A stretch of DNA of 18,377 bases, taken from the NCBI GenBank assembly GCA_002293155.1, contig DBCQ01000007.1, positions 31,727 to 50,103 on the forward strand, read 5' to 3'. The notes beneath the pieces are model-generated. The model was not told the origin of the DNA. It worked only from the letters and a program-made list of their open reading frames with translations, and ran no database searches. The translations under genes were made by a program, and so were the position numbers. Shown one piece after another: positions 8,104-15,285 of the stretch. Origin of the DNA: Burkholderiales bacterium UBA954 (GTDB lineage: Bacteria > Pseudomonadota > Gammaproteobacteria > Burkholderiales > Burkholderiaceae_A). The stretch's first letter is position 1; each line of letters opens with the position of its first letter.

Positions 8104-8186
8104 TGGCAGAGCGGTTGAATGCACCGGTCTTGAAAACCGGCGAGGGGGCAACCCCTCCGTGAGTTCGAATCTCACCGCTTCCGCCA
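8097..8186 (+). tRNA. tRNA-Ser (anticodon UGA)
   Basis: A complete 90-nt class II tRNA with encoded CCA (8184-8186). The acceptor stem is GGAAGCG (8097-8103) with CGCTTCC (8176-8182) and discriminator G. The anticodon stem is CCGGT/ACCGG around loop CTTGAAA, giving anticodon TGA at 8131-8133, which reads UCA and other UCN codons. A long variable arm (GGGGG/CCCCT region, 8144-8157) is diagnostic of serine. The T-arm is GTGAG/CTCAC around TTCGAAT. It diverges from the 2-hydroxyacid dehydrogenase gene and precedes the PrpF-family gene. Confidence 0.97.
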
Positions 8187-8210
8187 CCCCAGGTGCTTGC
8201 TCCTCGCGAC

Positions 8211-8226
8211 GCGGGTACCGCTTTTT
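8211..8226 (+). terminator. Weak candidate terminator after tRNA-Ser
   Basis: GCGG (8211-8214), loop GTA and CCGC (8218-8221) are followed directly by five T residues (8222-8226), 24 bases after the tRNA CCA end. The stem has only four G-C pairs, so termination would be leaky. Some transcripts may read into the PrpF-family gene that starts 17 bases later. Confidence 0.35.
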
Positions 8227-8242
8227 GATAATCCGAAAATTC

Positions 8243-9445
8243 ATGAGTGATTCTGGCGATTTTCTAAAACAGACTGCCTATACGCGTAATGGCGTCTTTC
8301 ACTTTCCCTTGACTGCGATGCGAGGCGGCACCTCCACGGGTGTGCTGATCTGGGGGCCGCACCTCGCACCTTACGCGCAGGATCGAGAGGTGATTATCCG
8401 TAAAATTATGGGGGTGCCTGATCAGGGTGAGCTAAAAGGTAATCGTCAGATCACTGGTCTTGGACGTGGCCCCGCAACGAGTAATAAGGTCTTCATCATC
8501 GATCGGTCTGATGATCCAAGAGCGGATTTCGTCAGCACATTTGCGCAGCTTGCGGCTGACAAATCGGCGATTGATTGGAGCGTGAACTGCGGCAATATGT
8601 CTGCAGCGATTCCATTATTTCTGCTTGAGTATGGATTGATTAATCCAGAGAATCCGAGAACAGAGGTTCGAATACTCAATAGCAACACCGGCGTGATCAC
8701 CGATTGCCGAGTACCAACTCCCAGAGAGGGCGTGCACGAAATTTCGGATACGACAATCCCAGGGGTGAATGGTGCGTTTCCCGCGGTGGAGCTCAGTCTG
8801 CGCAACCCATCAGGATCAAATACCCAAATGCTGTTACCCACGGGAGCCGTGCGGGATGTCTTCGATGGCATAGAGGCAAGTTGTGTTGATGTTGCTGTGC
8901 CTATGGTGATCATGGCAGCCGGTGCATTGGGTCTGACCGGTCAGGAATCGATTGCAGCTCTTGGGGCAGATGCCGCCCTAAAGGAGCGCCTGCGGTCCAT
9001 ATGGGTGCAGGCGGGCTTAAAGATGAAACTCAAACGCAAAGGGGGTCAATTCATGACTGCTGCAGAACTCGCCGCGAGCGAGTCGCTGCCTAAGGTCTGT
9101 CTGATATCAACGCCAACTGAGGGCGGTCATATTAGTGCACGCTACTTTACGCCCCAGGAACCACACAATTCTCTGGCGGTCACCGGGGGCTGTTGTCTTG
9201 CGACGGCTTGTCTGATTCCGGGTACGACCGCGCACGCGATCGCCAGCGGCCTAGCTCCGCTGGGCGCCGAGGCCTCCGAGCACCTCGTTGCCATGGAGAA
9301 CCCTGCAGGCATTCTCAAGGCGCGTGTTTTCGGACAGCGCTTAAGCGATACCGAATTCGAATTTCCCTGGGTCGCCTATGAGCGTAGCGCCCAAATCTTT
9401 ATGAATGGGTTTTTTCGAATCCACCGTTATCACGATACCCACTAG
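8243..9445 (+). CDS. PrpF-family protein (isomerase/tautomerase of unsaturated carboxylates)
   Basis: A 400-residue protein with the diaminopimelate-epimerase-like PrpF fold. Family markers are MRGGTSTGVLI near 26-36, GRGPATSNKVFI near 74-85 and VNCGNMSAAIP near 114-124. The invariant-looking lysine (K82) and the NCGN cysteine (C116) are kept. Relatives include PrpF, an aconitate isomerase in the AcnD-dependent 2-methylcitrate pathway, and GalD, 4-oxalomesaconate tautomerase in gallate breakdown. No acnD, prpC or gal genes are visible, so the substrate is open. The first conserved block begins near residue 20 when ATG 8243 is used. The frame extends back to 8159, but that would put the start inside tRNA-Ser, so 8243 is chosen. 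A TTG at 8225 is an alternative. No strong ribosome-binding site is seen. The 3' end overlaps rhlE by 47 bases. Confidence 0.88.
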   Translation: MSDSGDFLKQTAYTRNGVFHFPLTAMRGGTSTGVLIWGPHLAPYAQDREVIIRKIMGVPDQGELKGNRQITGLGRGPATSNKVFIIDRSDDPRADFVSTFAQLAADKSAIDWSVNCGNMSAAIPLFLLEYGLINPENPRTEVRILNSNTGVITDCRVPTPREGVHEISDTTIPGVNGAFPAVELSLRNPSGSNTQMLLPTGAVRDVFDGIEASCVDVAVPMVIMAAGALGLTGQESIAALGADAALKERLRSIWVQAGLKMKLKRKGGQFMTAAELAASESLPKVCLISTPTEGGHISARYFTPQEPHNSLAVTGGCCLATACLIPGTTAHAIASGLAPLGAEASEHLVAMENPAGILKARVFGQRLSDTEFEFPWVAYERSAQIFMNGFFRIHRYHDTH

Positions 9446-10949
9446 GCCGGCGCCCCAGGCCCGCTGCGGGCTTCGCAGCAGGATGATTGGCTGACTTATG
9501 CGCTGATTTGGCCATGGGCTTTTGAGCGGGTTTCGCTGAACTAGGCTTTGCCGTGGCGGGTTTCTTTAGACTAAAGCCAGAAGGCTTTTCAAAGGAAAAT
9601 CCGCTTGATTTGGCTCCAAACTTACCTGCTGGCCTGGGAGAAGACTTGGCAGCGAAGCGGCCATCGCCTGGGGGCTTTCGGGAAAACGGTTTTTTTGCGG
9701 CGCCCGCTCTGGGATTGGGATGGATGCGGCGTTGAGCATCATCACGGCGCGCAGACCCCGGAGGCAGGGGAGCCAGTGTAAAGCGGCCTGTCTGACTTGA
9801 GCCTTCCGGTGACGCTTTGATGGACTCGAGAGAGGTGTTGGTGAGGCGTTCGATATCTCTAAGCAGGTTGCGCTCCGATCGATCACAAAGCGAGATCGCG
9901 ATACCACTCTTACCGGCACGCCCGGTTCGACCGATTCGATGCACATAGGCTTCCGGCATCATTGGCATATCAAAATTCACGACGTGGGAGATGTCATCGA
10001 CATCTAAGCCGCGTGCTGCGACATCGGTGGCCACCATGATGCGCATTGCACCTGACTTAAATTGTGCTAAGGCCTTGTTACGTTGGCCCTGCGTCTTATC
10101 GCCGTGTATCCCGATACAACGAAGACCAGCGTCGTTGAGCATACGCTCTACTTTATCGGTGCCACGCTTTGTTCGGGTAAATACAATTGCCCGCTCAACC
10201 TCGCGTGCTGCGAGGAGATCAACAAGGAGTTCACTCTTCTGTGATTGGTCCACCATAATGATCTCTTGATGAATCTTTTCGGCCGGTTTCGACTCCACCG
10301 CGACCGCAATCTCTTTGGGTTGATTCATGAACTCCTGGGCGAGTGCACGAATCGGACGTGGCATCGTTGCCGAGAGAAGCAGAGTCTGACGCGTCTGACT
10401 AATCTTGCGCATAATCTCTTCAATCGCAGGCATGAACCCAAGATCAAGCATCTGATCGGCCTCATCAAGCACAATCACGCTGGTCTTATCGAGGCGCGCC
10501 TTTCCGGAGCGCACGTGATCAAGTAATCGGCCTGGCGTTGCCACCACAACATCGAGACCGCCTGAGAGTGCCTTGATCTGTGGAACGGGGCTTGCGCCGC
10601 CAACCACCAGTGCAACCGAGGGGCGCATGAATTTTCCGTAGGTTCGAATGCTCTCGCAGATTTGATTGGCGAGCTCCCGTGTCGGCGCAAGAATTAGAGT
10701 GGTGAACGACTTGGGTCCGGGACCGGACCACTTCTCAGCACTTAACTTTCTTGCGGCGAGTTTTTGCAAAATAGGCAAAACAAATGAGGCGGTCTTACCC
10801 GTGCCGGTCTGTGCAATACCGATCACGTCATGACCGGCGATCATTGCGGGAATGACCTCGGCCTGAATTGGGGTGGGGTGGGTGTAGCCTTCGGCCTGAA
10901 CGGCCCGAAGCAAGGGGTCGGCTAAGCCGAGATCTGCAAATGTTTTCAA
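9399..10949 (-). CDS. rhlE: DEAD-box ATP-dependent RNA helicase RhlE
   Basis: A 516-residue cytoplasmic RNA helicase. Motifs in order: Q-motif region GYTHPTPIQ (21-29), Walker A AQTGTGKT (46-53), PTREL, DEAD (162-165), SAT (193-195), the VATDVAARGLDVDD region near 306-319, and HRIGRTGR (337-344). After about residue 375 a low-complexity tail of some 140 residues rich in K, P, A, S and R follows, typical of proteobacterial RhlE and probably an RNA-binding extension. RhlE proteins act in ribosome assembly and RNA turnover, often at low temperature. The start is TTG: an in-frame TGA lies only four codons upstream and no ATG lies between, so TTG is nearly forced. The leader upstream holds a terminator-like hairpin. 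Convergent overlap with the PrpF-family gene is 47 bases. Confidence 0.95.
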   Translation of the reverse strand: MKTFADLGLADPLLRAVQAEGYTHPTPIQAEVIPAMIAGHDVIGIAQTGTGKTASFVLPILQKLAARKLSAEKWSGPGPKSFTTLILAPTRELANQICESIRTYGKFMRPSVALVVGGASPVPQIKALSGGLDVVVATPGRLLDHVRSGKARLDKTSVIVLDEADQMLDLGFMPAIEEIMRKISQTRQTLLLSATMPRPIRALAQEFMNQPKEIAVAVESKPAEKIHQEIIMVDQSQKSELLVDLLAAREVERAIVFTRTKRGTDKVERMLNDAGLRCIGIHGDKTQGQRNKALAQFKSGAMRIMVATDVAARGLDVDDISHVVNFDMPMMPEAYVHRIGRTGRAGKSGIAISLCDRSERNLLRDIERLTNTSLESIKASPEGSSQTGRFTLAPLPPGSARRDDAQRRIHPNPRAGAAKKPFSRKPPGDGRFAAKSSPRPAGKFGAKSSGFSFEKPSGFSLKKPATAKPSSAKPAQKPMAKSAHKSANHPAAKPAAGLGRRPSGYRDNGGFEKTHS

Positions 10950-10982
10950 AATTATCTTTCAATGGGCCAGCCAAATCCTGGC

Positions 10983-10995
10983 GCTCATCATGAGC
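10983..10995. repeat. Short palindrome in rhlE leader region
   Basis: GCTCATCATGAGC is a 13-base perfect palindrome (6-base arms around C), 34 bases upstream of the rhlE start. It could be a protein-binding site or a small leader hairpin. No further evidence supports a role. Confidence 0.3.
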
Positions 10996-11025
10996 ACACC
11001 AATTGGCGGGCGAGTTTTAGGCGCG

Positions 11026-11046
11026 AAAAACCGCAACGATTGCGGT
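11026..11046 (-). promoter_or_regulatory. Terminator-like hairpin upstream of rhlE (candidate attenuator)
   Basis: The arms ACCGCAA (11030-11036) and TTGCGGT (11040-11046) flank a 3-base loop. Read on the minus strand the hairpin is followed by a run of U from 11029 to 11026, the layout of an intrinsic terminator. It points towards rhlE, whose start is about 77 bases further on. No gene lies upstream on that strand within the divergent gap, so if rhlE transcription begins beyond 11046 this would attenuate it. The rest of the 215-base gap (10950-11164) shows no other clear element apart from the palindrome at 10983. Confidence 0.45.
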
Positions 11047-11164
11047 CGGCCAAGCAAAGCGACGATCTGGACTTAACGCTCCAGATGTAAGTGAGGCTAA
11101 ACGCAAGCCCGAATAGTACGTCATTTGTGTGCGGCGCAACGGGAATTTCGAGAATAATGACGAA

Positions 11165-11638
11165 ATGATCATGATTAAACGACTTTTTCTGCTCTGGATT
11201 GCGACTACCGCTGCGCTCTGGGTTGCAGATGGCGCGTTCGATAGCGTGCGCTTTAAGACCCTTGAGAGCCTGATTCTGAGCGGATTTCTGCTGGCCTTAG
11301 TTAACCAGACGATCAAGCCTCTTTTGCTCCTTGTCACGTTACCGATCACCGTGTTGTCATTTGGGCTGGCATTGCCCGTGATCAACGGCCTTGTCTTGCT
11401 CGCGATTGCCGGGCTTGTAAAGGATTTCGAGATCGATGGGTTCTGGATGTCGGTGGTCTGTGCCTTGCTGGTCTCCGTTGTGAGTTTTCTGATCGGGCTG
11501 GCGACCGGCAATACAGCCTTGCGGGGTCAGTTCAGGGCGGGGCCAGGGGCTAGGCGCCGCGCCGAGGACGACACCGACCCGAATGTGATTGATGTCGAGG
11601 TTCGAGAGCGGGATTCTGATCGAGAGCGCCTCAGGTAG
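11165..11638 (+). CDS. YvlD-like small membrane protein (phage holin 4 family, PF04020 type)
   Basis: A 157-residue protein with about four hydrophobic segments (roughly 4-24, 34-56, 58-85 and 92-115). The core reads LVNQTIKPLLLLVTLPITV followed by SFGLALPVINGLVL, the classic layout of the YvlD/'phage holin family' proteins (DUF360). The C-terminus (from about 120) is soluble and highly charged, with many R, D and E residues. Despite the family name these are chromosomal envelope proteins of uncertain function, and no phage genes are nearby. The open frame reaches back to a GTG at 11129, but the conserved part starts near MIKRLFLLW, so ATG 11165 is preferred, with ATG 11171 also possible. It is divergent from rhlE and 253 bases ahead of the phasin start. 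Function is unknown. Confidence 0.75.
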   Translation: MIMIKRLFLLWIATTAALWVADGAFDSVRFKTLESLILSGFLLALVNQTIKPLLLLVTLPITVLSFGLALPVINGLVLLAIAGLVKDFEIDGFWMSVVCALLVSVVSFLIGLATGNTALRGQFRAGPGARRRAEDDTDPNVIDVEVRERDSDRERLR

Positions 11639-11729
11639 ACGGTTTGGGGGCAATCAGGGCGCTTGGATTGACCCGATATTTCATAATGTAAAAATATGAC
11701 GCGTTGCGTCAAAATAGTCACCCCAGGGG

Positions 11730-11848
11730 GTTGCACTGCACAAGTTGTTAGGTTTAAATCCGACTTGTGCGTTGCATCAAATGCCAAACAAGCTCGATTT
11801 AGGTCCGTTTTCTAGGGTACCAGAGCCCAGCATCTGATGCAGTGCAAC
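11730..11848. promoter_or_regulatory. TGC-rich nested inverted repeats upstream of phasin gene
   Basis: GTTGCACTGCA (11730-11740) and TGCAGTGCAAC (11838-11848) are perfect 11-base inverted copies 97 bases apart. Inside them GCACAAGT (11738-11745) and ACTTGTGC (11763-11770) form a second perfect pair, and further TTGC elements occur at 11704 and 11772. PhaR, the PHA-responsive repressor of phasin genes, is known to bind TGC-rich sites near phaP promoters, so this is a good candidate PhaR region with two or more sites. The rest of the 11639-11891 gap shows no further clear element, and I could not assign a confident -35/-10 pair. Confidence 0.5.
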
Positions 11849-11891
11849 TGATAAAACCATGATCATTTTTAACCCTAACGGAGCTGAAACT

Positions 11892-12437
11892 ATGAAAAAT
11901 GTAAACGAGCAAATCGCTGAGATCGCAAAAACGAACGTTGACACCGCTGTTGAGTTGTCCGGTGCCGCGATGACCGGCGTTGAGAAATTGGTCGATCTGC
12001 AGTTGAAGGTTGCAAAGACCGCCATGAGCCAGGGCGCAGACAATCTGAAAGCACTTGCCTCTGCAAAAGATGTGCAAGAGCTGATGAAAGTTCAGTCGTC
12101 GTTTGCCATGCCAACGATCGAAACCGCTGTCTCCTACGCAAACGCGATCTACGGAATTGCCTCCGAGACCGCAAATACGTTTGCAAAGATGGCCGAGTCA
12201 CAGATCTCCGCAAGCAATCAGAAAATCTCGACTGCTGTCGAAGAGTTTTCTAAGAATGCACCTGCCGGTTCAGAGAGTGGTGTTGCTTTGGTGAAGTCGG
12301 CGCTAACGGCAGCAAACGCAGCCTACGAGACCGCGAGCAAGGCTGCAAAACAGGCCGTGGCCGTGGTTGAGCAGAATGTTCAGTCCGCAACGAAGGCGGG
12401 CGTGAAAGCTGCAACGACTGCCCTGAAGGCTGCTTAA
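11892..12437 (+). CDS. phaP: Phasin family protein (PHA granule-associated)
   Basis: A 181-residue, almost wholly alpha-helical, Ala/Lys-rich protein of the betaproteobacterial PhaP type. Phasins coat polyhydroxyalkanoate granules in the cytoplasm and control granule number and size. The N-terminal half carries the family pattern with LVDLQLKVAKTAM and the KDVQELMKVQSSF block. The C-terminal third is a heptad-like stretch of A, K and T (AANAAYETASKAAKQAV to the end), probably a coiled-coil oligomerisation segment. No cysteine or tryptophan is present. The start at 11892 is chosen because ACGGAGC lies about 8 bases upstream; the frame extends to ATG 11859, which lacks a ribosome-binding site. 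An inverted-repeat-rich region lies upstream and a strong terminator directly downstream, so it is likely monocistronic and highly expressed. Confidence 0.93.
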   Translation: MKNVNEQIAEIAKTNVDTAVELSGAAMTGVEKLVDLQLKVAKTAMSQGADNLKALASAKDVQELMKVQSSFAMPTIETAVSYANAIYGIASETANTFAKMAESQISASNQKISTAVEEFSKNAPAGSESGVALVKSALTAANAAYETASKAAKQAVAVVEQNVQSATKAGVKAATTALKAA

Positions 12438-12457
12438 TTCAGGCGATTCGTGGTTTG

Positions 12458-12491
12458 AATGAAAAAAGATCCTGCGGGATCTTTTTTCATT
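12458..12491. terminator. Bidirectional intrinsic terminator between phasin and fbpC-like gene
   Basis: ATGAAAAAAGATCC (12459-12472) and GGATCTTTTTTCAT (12477-12490) form a perfect 14-bp stem around loop TGCG, extendable by one A-T pair on the outside. The A and T runs lie within the stem, so both strands give a hairpin with a U-rich 3' side. It ends transcripts of the phasin gene (stop at 12437) and of the convergent ABC ATPase gene (stop at 12504). Confidence 0.92.
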
Positions 12492-12503
12492 TCTGGGCCA
12501 TGC

Positions 12504-13598
12504 TTAAAAAGCACTCGCGGGCTCGGCTGCGTCAAAGGTAATGACATGATCGGCCTCAAGGCGAATACCAATTTTTTCTTCAATCGCATGGTCGTGATGA
12601 CTGGGTACAAGCGAGAGAATCTTTTCCCCATTTGGCAGTTCAAGCGTGTAGAGAAAATCTGCGCCTCGGAATGCCTTGCGAACGACGGTTGCCTTTAACT
12701 GAGAGCCGTCATCGTGAACGACATCGTCGGGCCGAAGGAGCACACGAACATCCTTAGACGGAGAGTTCGCTAAGCAACAGCAGTCTTTTAGCGCAAGCTC
12801 GCCCAGGGGCGTCGTCACATGATGGCCCAGTTGTTGGCCACTGATTAAGGCACCTTCACCAACAAATCGCGCCACATGCGCAGAATTTGGTTCGTGATAA
12901 AGCAGATAGGGGTCGCCCCACTGGGCTAATCGGCCATCGAATAACACGCCAACCTCATCGGCCACTGCGAAGGCTTCATGCTGATCGTGTGTCACTAGAA
13001 TCGCAGTGGTCTGGGTTTTTTCCAGAATATCCCGGACCTCGCGGGCGAGACGCTCACGCAGGGCGATATCAAGGTTCGAGAATGGTTCATCAAGAAGCAC
13101 GAGGCTTGGCTTAGAGGCGAGGGCTCGGGCCAGAGCGACGCGTTGTTGCTGGCCACCGGAGATCTCATGGGGGTAGCGGTCAGCCTGCCCTGCGAGACCA
13201 ACCAATTCGATCATCTCGAGCGCTTCTTGGGGAAGCTGGCCAGGCCTGAGGCGTCTGCCTTGGGTGAGTCCAAAGGCGATATTTTCTGCAACCGATAGGT
13301 GGGGGAAGAGGGCGTAATCCTGGAAGACCACGCCAACGCTGCGTTTTTCGGGGGCCACCAGAAGGCCCGGTCCAACAATCTGTAGGCCATTAAGCCAGAT
13401 CTCGCCCGCCGAGACACCGATAAATCCGGCGATTGCCCGCAAGATACTCGTCTTTCCGCACCCGGAGGGGCCCAAGAGGCAGCCGATCTTTCCTTTGGCG
13501 AGCGAAAACGAGAGGTTATGCACGGCCTCCAGGCGGCCACCCGAGCTTGTTGGATCGTCGTAGACGATCGAGACTTCTTTCAAGATAAGCGCGTCCAT
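12504..13598 (-). CDS. fbpC: ABC transporter ATP-binding protein, FbpC-like (ferric iron uptake)
   Basis: A 364-residue ATPase that powers the importer formed with the divergently encoded permease. Walker A GPSGCGKT lies at 43-50, the Q-loop glutamine at 93 ([10 protein letters not shown]), the signature SGGQQ at 147-151, Walker B LVLLDE at 166-171, the D-loop SNLD next, and the H-loop H204 (LVTHDQHE). A C-terminal regulatory/TOBE-like region follows from about 240. Assignment to iron rests on similarity to the FbpC/CysA-type group, pairing with a two-domain FbpB-like permease, and a Fur box in the shared promoter. Three consecutive cysteines at 273-275 in the regulatory region are unusual and could be redox- or metal-responsive, though this is speculation. 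No Shine-Dalgarno precedes the ATG; the predicted -10 lies so close that the mRNA may be leaderless. Confidence 0.9.
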   Translation of the reverse strand: MDALILKEVSIVYDDPTSSGGRLEAVHNLSFSLAKGKIGCLLGPSGCGKTSILRAIAGFIGVSAGEIWLNGLQIVGPGLLVAPEKRSVGVVFQDYALFPHLSVAENIAFGLTQGRRLRPGQLPQEALEMIELVGLAGQADRYPHEISGGQQQRVALARALASKPSLVLLDEPFSNLDIALRERLAREVRDILEKTQTTAILVTHDQHEAFAVADEVGVLFDGRLAQWGDPYLLYHEPNSAHVARFVGEGALISGQQLGHHVTTPLGELALKDCCCLANSPSKDVRVLLRPDDVVHDDGSQLKATVVRKAFRGADFLYTLELPNGEKILSLVPSHHDHAIEEKIGIRLEADHVITFDAAEPASAF

Positions 13599-13604
13599 TG
13601 CAGA

Positions 13605-13619
13605 TGATTATAATTCTCA
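13605..13619. promoter_or_regulatory. Fur box over divergent fbpC/fbpB promoters
   Basis: TGATTATAATTCTCA read on the minus strand is TGAGAATTATAATCA, which matches the 7-1-7 Fur consensus TGATAATNATTATCA at 12 of 14 defined positions. It lies in the middle of the 37-base gap between the divergent ATPase and permease genes. Its core ATTATAAT is self-complementary and supplies TATAAT on both strands (plus 13609-13614, minus 13612-13607). One bound Fur dimer would thus block both -10 elements. No good -35 element is visible on either side. Confidence 0.78.
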
Positions 13620-13635
13620 TTTAGAAAAACCATCA

Positions 13636-15285
13636 ATGACGGCACCCAACATCTCCCAGCCCACGCACCGCTGGAAAAGACCTTCTGTCTCGCGGCCGCT
13701 CGCAGCGGCGACAGGCCTGTTGGTGATCGTCATTTTGTTGCCTCTTCTCGCGGTCGCTGTCTTCGGGGTTCAGGCGATCTTGCGGCCAGAGGTCCTGGTG
13801 AGCCTTCTGGGCTCTGTGCTTCCCACCTATCTGCTCAATACGCTTTTGCTGGCTGGGTTTTCGGGTCTGATTGCTCTCGCGCTCGGGGTTCCCTCGGCCT
13901 GGTTTGTGACGGCTTATGAGTTTTCGGGGCGGCGGATTTTGGAGTGGTCCCTCGTCGTGCCGATGGCAATTCCAGCGTATGTCCTGGCCTATGCCTATAC
14001 CGATGCGCTCGATCCCTCGGGCTGGCTTTATCAAATCATTCAGACCTGGTTCGCGTGGGCTGGATTTAATTTGCCACGGATTGATATCCGATCCCTGTGG
14101 GGAGCATCGATTGTGTTAGGGGTCGCACTGAGCCCCTATGTGGCGCTGTTAGCAAAAAACGCATTCGCCGAGCGGCAGGGTGCAGCGTTTGATGCGGCGC
14201 GCGCCATGGGCCTATCGCAGCGTCAGGTGTTTTTTCGTCTCGCGGTTCCGCTTGCAAGACCCGCCTGGATTGCTGGGCTCGCACTCGTGGTGATGGAGTG
14301 CTTTGCAGATTACGGAACAGTCGCGTTTTTCTCTGTTCCGACCCTATCGACAGGGCTTTTTAAGGCTTGGTTTAACTACGGAGATCGCTCGTCGGCGGCT
14401 CTGATTGCGCTGGTGATGATGATGACGGTTGCGATTCTGCTCTACCTAGAGCATCGTGCGCGGGGCCGTGCGTCTTGGGCAGCGAGCCGAATCGGAACAC
14501 GAGCACAGCCGACACCTGTGGCGGGGATTTCAGCAGTGATGATGGCGGCCTATTGTGCGATTCCGGGCCTGATTGGTTTTGTGATTCCAGTGGGGCTCTT
14601 GCTCTATTCGGCATTGAGTGCGCAGGCCACGCCAGAGGTGGGCCTACTGATCGTACAAGCGATGAATACGGTGGTGCTTGCATCGGTTGCTGTTGTGGTG
14701 ATTATCCCCTGCGCCTGGCTTGGCGCGTATGGGCTTCGTTCGGGAGGAGTAATTGCAACCCGATCAGTTCGGCTCGCCGCAGCGGGCTATGCCATGCCCG
14801 GGCTCGTGATCGCAGTGGGTCTGCTGGCCTGGTCTGGGCTTTTTACGGAGATGGCCGATCGATGGCTTCATTGGCGCGTTGCGTTGGTCGGCACCGGAGT
14901 TCTGCTGTTAGGCGCCTATCTCACCCGTTTTTTTTCTGTCGGACTAGGTGCGATCGAGAGTGGTCTCGGCCGTATCACGCGCAACCTTGAATGGTCGGCA
15001 AGTAGTCTCGGCCTATCACCGTGGAAGATTTTGTCTCGCGTGCACTTCCCGATGGTCCGTGGCGCAACCGGTATCGCTGCACTGCTGGTGTTTGTCGATG
15101 TTGTGAAGGAGTTGCCTGCGACCTTGGTGTTGCGCCCCTTTAATCTGGAAACTCTGGCAGTGTCTGCGCACCACTTGGCTGCCGATGAGTTGCTCGCACA
15201 GGCTGCATGGCCCGCACTTATGATTGCAGTGGTGGGGCTCTTGCCGCTTTTACTTCTGGGCCCTGCGCTTCGCAGAGACCGCTAG
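13636..15285 (+). CDS. fbpB: ABC transporter permease, FbpB-like two-domain (ferric iron uptake)
   Basis: A 549-residue inner-membrane protein with about twelve hydrophobic segments in two tandem binding-protein-dependent transport domains. Each carries an EAA-type loop that contacts the ATPase: DAARAMGLS near 186-194 and EWSASSLGLS near 452-461. Both halves of the pore are therefore in one chain, as in FbpB/SfuB iron permeases. It pairs with the ATPase encoded divergently 37 bases away and shares its Fur box. No periplasmic ferric-binding protein gene lies in the window, so the receptor must be elsewhere. The ATG at 13636 follows the predicted +1 by only about 15 bases and has a poor ribosome-binding site. 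The 3' end overlaps ppk1 by 36 bases in convergent orientation. Thiamine or putrescine-type permeases are less likely alternatives. Confidence 0.88.
   Translation: MTAPNISQPTHRWKRPSVSRPLAAATGLLVIVILLPLLAVAVFGVQAILRPEVLVSLLGSVLPTYLLNTLLLAGFSGLIALALGVPSAWFVTAYEFSGRRILEWSLVVPMAIPAYVLAYAYTDALDPSGWLYQIIQTWFAWAGFNLPRIDIRSLWGASIVLGVALSPYVALLAKNAFAERQGAAFDAARAMGLSQRQVFFRLAVPLARPAWIAGLALVVMECFADYGTVAFFSVPTLSTGLFKAWFNYGDRSSAALIALVMMMTVAILLYLEHRARGRASWAASRIGTRAQPTPVAGISAVMMAAYCAIPGLIGFVIPVGLLLYSALSAQATPEVGLLIVQAMNTVVLASVAVVVIIPCAWLGAYGLRSGGVIATRSVRLAAAGYAMPGLVIAVGLLAWSGLFTEMADRWLHWRVALVGTGVLLLGAYLTRFFSVGLGAIESGLGRITRNLEWSASSLGLSPWKILSRVHFPMVRGATGIAALLVFVDVVKELPATLVLRPFNLETLAVSAHHLAADELLAQAAWPALMIAVVGLLPLLLLGPALRRDR

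Noticed and set aside
8159..8242. Longer N-terminus of the PrpF-family gene starting inside tRNA-Ser
   Set aside because: The frame is open but overlaps the tRNA T-arm and acceptor stem. The extra residues do not look like the family, and ATG 8243 gives the normal length.
1862..9445. Two convergent overlaps of exactly 47 bases (1862-1908 and 9399-9445)
   Set aside because: The overlapping sequences are unrelated, so the equal length is coincidence. Convergent overlaps are common in tightly packed genomes.
9399..9820. Lys/Pro/Ala/Ser-rich repeats at the 3' end of rhlE as a possible repeat array
   Set aside because: They are in frame and encode the low-complexity basic tail common in RhlE proteins. 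No exact tandem DNA unit is seen.
11165..11638. 'Phage holin' gene as a sign of a prophage
   Set aside because: The protein is of the chromosomal YvlD type, and no endolysin, capsid, integrase or other phage gene is near.
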